This document shows, one piece after another, positions 4,491-6,927 of a stretch of DNA of 6,927 nucleotides. A program made the position numbers and the translations under genes. How positions within the stretch are numbered: the stretch's first letter is position 1; each line of letters begins with the position of its first letter. Below the pieces are notes generated by a model that saw only the letters and a program-made list of their open reading frames with translations, ran no database searches and was not told where the DNA came from. Source of the stretch: Eggerthellaceae bacterium (lineage in GTDB: Bacteria > Actinomycetota > Coriobacteriia > Coriobacteriales > Eggerthellaceae); the NCBI GenBank assembly GCA_900754495.1, contig CAAEDC010000144.1, forward strand, positions 1 through 6,927, in the 5' to 3' direction.

Positions 4491-6701
4491 CTAAGCCACG
4501 CGCGGTTCCTCGCCCGTCGCCAGCGCGCGCCCGATCTTGGTGAACGTCTCCTGCAGGGCGTTCACGCCGACCAGCGCGGCGTAATCGTCCTTGGTCGCGA
4601 CATCGCGCAGGAACCTCTCATCGGCGGCGCCGAACCCGACCGCGACGATGTCGACGCCGTGGTCGGCGAGGTTGCGCGCGTTTGCGCGGGACCAATCCTG
4701 GTGGTACCACACGCCGTCCGTCAGCACCACCAGGCAGGTGTAGGGGTCATCGCCCCCGCCGAACGCCTGCTTGGCGCGCTTGGCGACCTTCTTGAGCAGG
4801 CCCGTCGTCGAGGACGCCCTCATCTTGAGCACATCGCCCGCCACCAGGACCTCGTCGTAGACGAATCCGAACGGATCCGCCTCGTTGCCGTAGCCAAGGT
4901 CGAACACGTCCGCGCGCGCCCGCTCGATGGCGTTGCGCACCGCATCGTAATCGCATGTCGGCTCCTGCACGACCAGATTCTTGTCCGAGAAGAAGATCAC
5001 GCCGATGCGCGCGCTGTTCGGGGGGAACTCGTCGACGAACGCCCGCATGGCGCTTTTGGCCTTGTTCAGCGGAGAACCGGACATGCTGCCGCTCACGTCG
5101 AACACGAGGTAGATGTCGGGGACGGCGCCCTGCACCGCGCCCGTCAGCTCGGGAGGTACGCCGTCGAACCGCGAGAGGTCCGCCTCGACCGGAACGCGCT
5201 CGACCGTCAGGCGCGCGCCCGTGCTGGGCTGGCGCGCCTCGACCTCGATGATGGCGTTGGCGTTGTAGCGGTACTCCACCTCGACCAGCGACTCTCCGCC
5301 CGGCTCGCGCTGGATGCCGCGCACGATGTACTTGCCGCACACGTCGTTGTCGAGCACGCGATCGTAGCTGCCCTGCAGCACGTACACCTCCAGCTCGCCG
5401 CCGGCGGGCGGCACGCGCAGCGCGTAGGTGCGCCCCTCCGCGGCGGGGATGACCGCGTTGCGGGGGATGATCTCGGAGTTGACGTAGCGTGCGCGATCGG
5501 GGCTCTCGGCGACCATGCCCATCGCGTGAGCCGTGACGTCCACCAGGCGCTTTGCCCCTGCGAGCGCAAGCTGCGGAGCTTCGGTCGCGCCGGCGATATG
5601 AAGCTTTGGCGTCTCGTCCGCGCCGCCGAGCAGGCAGCGCGGAGGAAGGTTCGCCCTGATGGCGGCGCCAAGGGCGACCGCCTCGTCGGGATTGACCCCG
5701 CCGCAGGGCTTTTGGTGGAAGCGGGATTCGAGCGCCTCCAGGATCATGGGCATGCGCGTCATGCCGCCCACGGGCACCACCGCGTCGATATGGGCCCACA
5801 GCAGCCCGAGCTCGCGCATCAGGCGGTCGACGACGTCCATCGCTTTGCGGGCCAGATACATCGTCGCCAGCTCGAAATCGATGCGCCGCACCTCGATCGT
5901 GCCGTTCATCCCCGCGACGTTGAGGGGGACACGCACGCTCTCGCGCGAGGACAGCTGCCGTTTCACCTGCTCGGCCTGGACGGCCAGCGCGGCCGATTCG
6001 CCCGCCGTCAACTCGACCCCGTCGGGATCCGCCCCGCATCGTTCGCACAGCAGGTCGACCATCAGGTTGGCGAGAGCGTCGTCGAAGTCCTTGCCGCCCA
6101 GGTGATGGTCGCCGTCGCAGCCCAGCACGCGGATCTCGTCGGTGCCCACGCGCGCCACCGTCACGTCGAACGTGCCACCGCCGAAATCGTACACGAGCAG
6201 GGTCTTGCCCGGCGTCTCCTCGGACAGGCCGTACGCGTACGCCGCCGCCGAGGGTTCGGCGATGAGCCCCTGCAGCGTGATGCCCGCCGCGCGGCACGCT
6301 TGCAGCACCGCCTCGCGCTCGGTGGAACGGTAGTACGCCGGCACCGTCACCACCGCGCTGGCGATGCGCTTGCCCAGGCGCGCCTCGGCGTCGTCCACCA
6401 GCTGGCGCAGCAGCAGGGCCGACAGCCCGGCGGCATCGTAGGTCGTCCCGTCGAGCTCGACCCTGAAGTTCGGATCGCCCATATGGCGCTTGAAGAACGC
6501 CGCGGTGTCGACGCATCCGATGCTCTGGAGATCCTTCGCGTTGTCCCCCACGACCACATCGCCGCGATCGGAGCCGACGACCGACGGGGTGATGCGGTTG
6601 CCGTCGCCGTTCGTCACGATGAACGGTCGCCCGTCCTCCCCGATCGCCGCCACCGCGCTGTTGGTGGTCCCCAGATCGATGCCGACCTTGATCTCTTCCA
6701 T
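4491..6701 (-). CDS. Hsp70-like ATPase fused to a C-terminal VWA domain
   Basis: The 736-residue protein starts with a complete Hsp70 nucleotide-binding domain (1 to about 355). It has phosphate-1 IDLGTTNSAVA (8-18), FFKR with K71 at the catalytic lysine position, VTVPAYY (118-124), AEPSAAAYAYGL (148-159), phosphate-2 YDFGGGTFDVTV (171-182) with D172 and T177, and adenosine motif VPVGGMTRMPMI (309-320). ATPase activity is therefore expected. Residues 385 to about 505 (LVDVTAHAMGM, then strands) resemble a shortened substrate-binding beta domain. The helical lid is absent; instead, about 527-725 is a von Willebrand A domain with a MIDAS start DVSGSMSGS (535-543, D535/S537/S539) and VVLTDG (D662). 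The expected MIDAS threonine is not obvious: the matching stretch reads GYGNEADPFG. There is no signal peptide, so the protein is probably cytoplasmic. The ATG is supported by GAGAGGAGC (complement of 6707-6715). No CIRCE or HAIR heat-shock operator is seen. A canonical DnaK is excluded by the C-terminus. Confidence 0.93.
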   Translation of the reverse strand: MEEIKVGIDLGTTNSAVAAIGEDGRPFIVTNGDGNRITPSVVGSDRGDVVVGDNAKDLQSIGCVDTAAFFKRHMGDPNFRVELDGTTYDAAGLSALLLRQLVDDAEARLGKRIASAVVTVPAYYRSTEREAVLQACRAAGITLQGLIAEPSAAAYAYGLSEETPGKTLLVYDFGGGTFDVTVARVGTDEIRVLGCDGDHHLGGKDFDDALANLMVDLLCERCGADPDGVELTAGESAALAVQAEQVKRQLSSRESVRVPLNVAGMNGTIEVRRIDFELATMYLARKAMDVVDRLMRELGLLWAHIDAVVPVGGMTRMPMILEALESRFHQKPCGGVNPDEAVALGAAIRANLPPRCLLGGADETPKLHIAGATEAPQLALAGAKRLVDVTAHAMGMVAESPDRARYVNSEIIPRNAVIPAAEGRTYALRVPPAGGELEVYVLQGSYDRVLDNDVCGKYIVRGIQREPGGESLVEVEYRYNANAIIEVEARQPSTGARLTVERVPVEADLSRFDGVPPELTGAVQGAVPDIYLVFDVSGSMSGSPLNKAKSAMRAFVDEFPPNSARIGVIFFSDKNLVVQEPTCDYDAVRNAIERARADVFDLGYGNEADPFGFVYDEVLVAGDVLKMRASSTTGLLKKVAKRAKQAFGGGDDPYTCLVVLTDGVWYHQDWSRANARNLADHGVDIVAVGFGAADERFLRDVATKDDYAALVGVNALQETFTKIGRALATGEEPRVA

Positions 6702-6718
6702 GGAAAGCTCCTCTCAAC

Positions 6719-6744
6719 GTGACAGGGGACGGTCCTTCTGTCAC
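6719..6744 (+). repeat. 26-bp palindromic repeat, copy 1
   Basis: The unit has arms GTGACAG (6719-6725) and CTGTCAC (6738-6744) around GGGACGGTCCTT, which can extend the stem with wobble pairs. It differs at one base from the reverse complement of copy 2 and at two from that of copy 3, so it lies in the opposite orientation. It sits three bases upstream of the Hsp70-VWA ribosome binding site, inside the expected mRNA leader. Confidence 0.85.
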
Positions 6745-6824
6745 GTTTGAATAAAGGCGGCAGACAGGCGCCCGTCCCGCCGCGCTCCACGTCATGTCAT
6801 CACGCGCTCCCGGATTATCCAGAT
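6745..6824. other. Spacer between palindromes; probable promoter region of the Hsp70-VWA gene
   Basis: The minus-strand promoter for the chaperone gene should lie here or further right. The only AT-rich patch is AATAAA at 6750-6755 (TTTATT on the minus strand), a possible -10, but the hexamer 17 bp further upstream (GGGACG) is not a -35. The start of this spacer (GTTTGAATAAAG) matches seven of twelve bases of the reverse complement of the GATTATCCAGAT tail of copies 2 and 3. It may therefore be a decayed part of the repeat unit rather than a promoter. Nothing else is recognised. Confidence 0.3.
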
Positions 6825-6850
6825 GTGACAGGAGGACCGTCCCCTGTCAC
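6813..6850 (-). repeat. Palindromic repeat unit, copy 2 with 12-bp tail
   Basis: The unit consists of a tail GATTATCCAGAT (6813-6824) followed by the 26-bp palindrome at 6825-6850 with arms GTGACAG/CTGTCAC. It is in inverted orientation to copy 1 and in direct orientation to copy 3, forming a head-to-tail pair with the latter at a period of 40 bp. Confidence 0.85.
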
Positions 6851-6852
6851 AA

Positions 6853-6890
6853 GATTATCCAGATGTGACAGTAGGAACGTCCCCTGTCAC
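6853..6890 (-). repeat. Palindromic repeat unit, copy 3 with 12-bp tail
   Basis: The tail GATTATCCAGAT (6853-6864) is identical to that of copy 2. The palindrome at 6865-6890 keeps both arms and the CGTCCCCTGTCAC half, but differs from copy 2 in two inner bases. Two AA bases separate copies 2 and 3. Confidence 0.85.
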
Positions 6891-6927
6891 GCTCGGACCG
6901 GACGGCGCCCGGCCGCCTGAGTGCGGC
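6891..6927. other. Right edge, possible stem-loop cut by the window
   Basis: No coding signal is visible. GCCGC (6912-6916) can pair with GCGGC (6923-6927) at the very edge, so it might be the foot of a terminator for a gene beyond the window, but nothing further can be seen. Confidence 0.25.

Noticed and set aside
4297..4494. A small 65-codon plus-strand gene in the convergent gap, preceded by GAGGAGA at 4312
   Set aside because: The frame consists of the hairpin arms, the purine-rich site lies after its ATG, and the product is an Arg/Gly/Ser-rich string.
4659..6722. A 687-codon plus-strand open frame opposite the Hsp70-VWA gene
   Set aside because: It mirrors the Hsp70-VWA gene in a GC-rich genome where antisense frames stay open by codon bias. 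Its product is His/Arg/Val/Asp-rich with no recognisable domain, and the minus-strand product is unmistakable.
6813..6890. CRISPR-like array because of the 40-bp period
   Set aside because: Only two direct units exist, separated by two bases with no spacers, and the unit itself is palindromic; this fits a tandem REP-like element.
6702..6927. Heat-shock operator (CIRCE or HAIR) upstream of the Hsp70-VWA gene
   Set aside because: Neither TTAGCACTC-N9-GAGTGCTAA nor CTTGAGT-N7-ACTCAAG, nor a clear variant, is present.

Overview
The window is GC-rich throughout. It looks like part of an actinobacterial chromosome, most plausibly the Coriobacteriia/Eggerthella group. That placement is an inference from base composition, strong GGAGG-type ribosome binding sites and the kinds of protein families present; no rRNA or other marker gene is here to prove it. 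Five protein genes are supported, two on the minus strand at the edges and three on the plus strand in the middle. There is no tRNA, rRNA, CRISPR array or transposase gene.

Layout from left to right. Positions 1-716 (minus) hold the first 238 codons of a gene that runs off the left edge. Its product resembles the helical, J-like accessory proteins often encoded near atypical bacterial Hsp70s. A divergent intergenic region (717-937) leads to a 461-residue multi-pass transporter of the ion-transporter superfamily, annotated in many genomes as a sodium:proton antiporter or CitMHS_2 protein (938-2323, plus). Next is a probable two-gene operon: a single-pass membrane protein with a low-complexity cytoplasmic tail and a novel-looking outer domain (2433-3320), and an SPFH/band-7 protein of the stomatin/HIR type (3369-4310). 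A convergent gap (4311-4490) is filled by a remarkable 101-nt near-perfect hairpin and a second 13-bp perfect hairpin. The right third is a 736-residue Hsp70-like ATPase in which the C-terminal substrate-binding lid is replaced by a von Willebrand factor A domain (4491-6701, minus). Upstream of it lie three copies of a 26-bp palindrome (6719-6890) that look like REP-type dispersed repeats.

The common thread is protein quality control and membrane organisation: a chaperone ATPase fused to an adhesion/metal-binding VWA domain, a candidate J-like partner, and a membrane scaffold protein with a membrane-anchored neighbour. The sequence does not show that these act as one system. The co-location is suggestive, but the Hsp70 and the J-like gene are on the same strand about 3.8 kb apart with an oppositely oriented block between them. 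The most unusual items are the Hsp70-VWA fusion, the long UUCG-capped hairpin, and the palindromic repeat placed 3 nt from the Hsp70 ribosome binding site.
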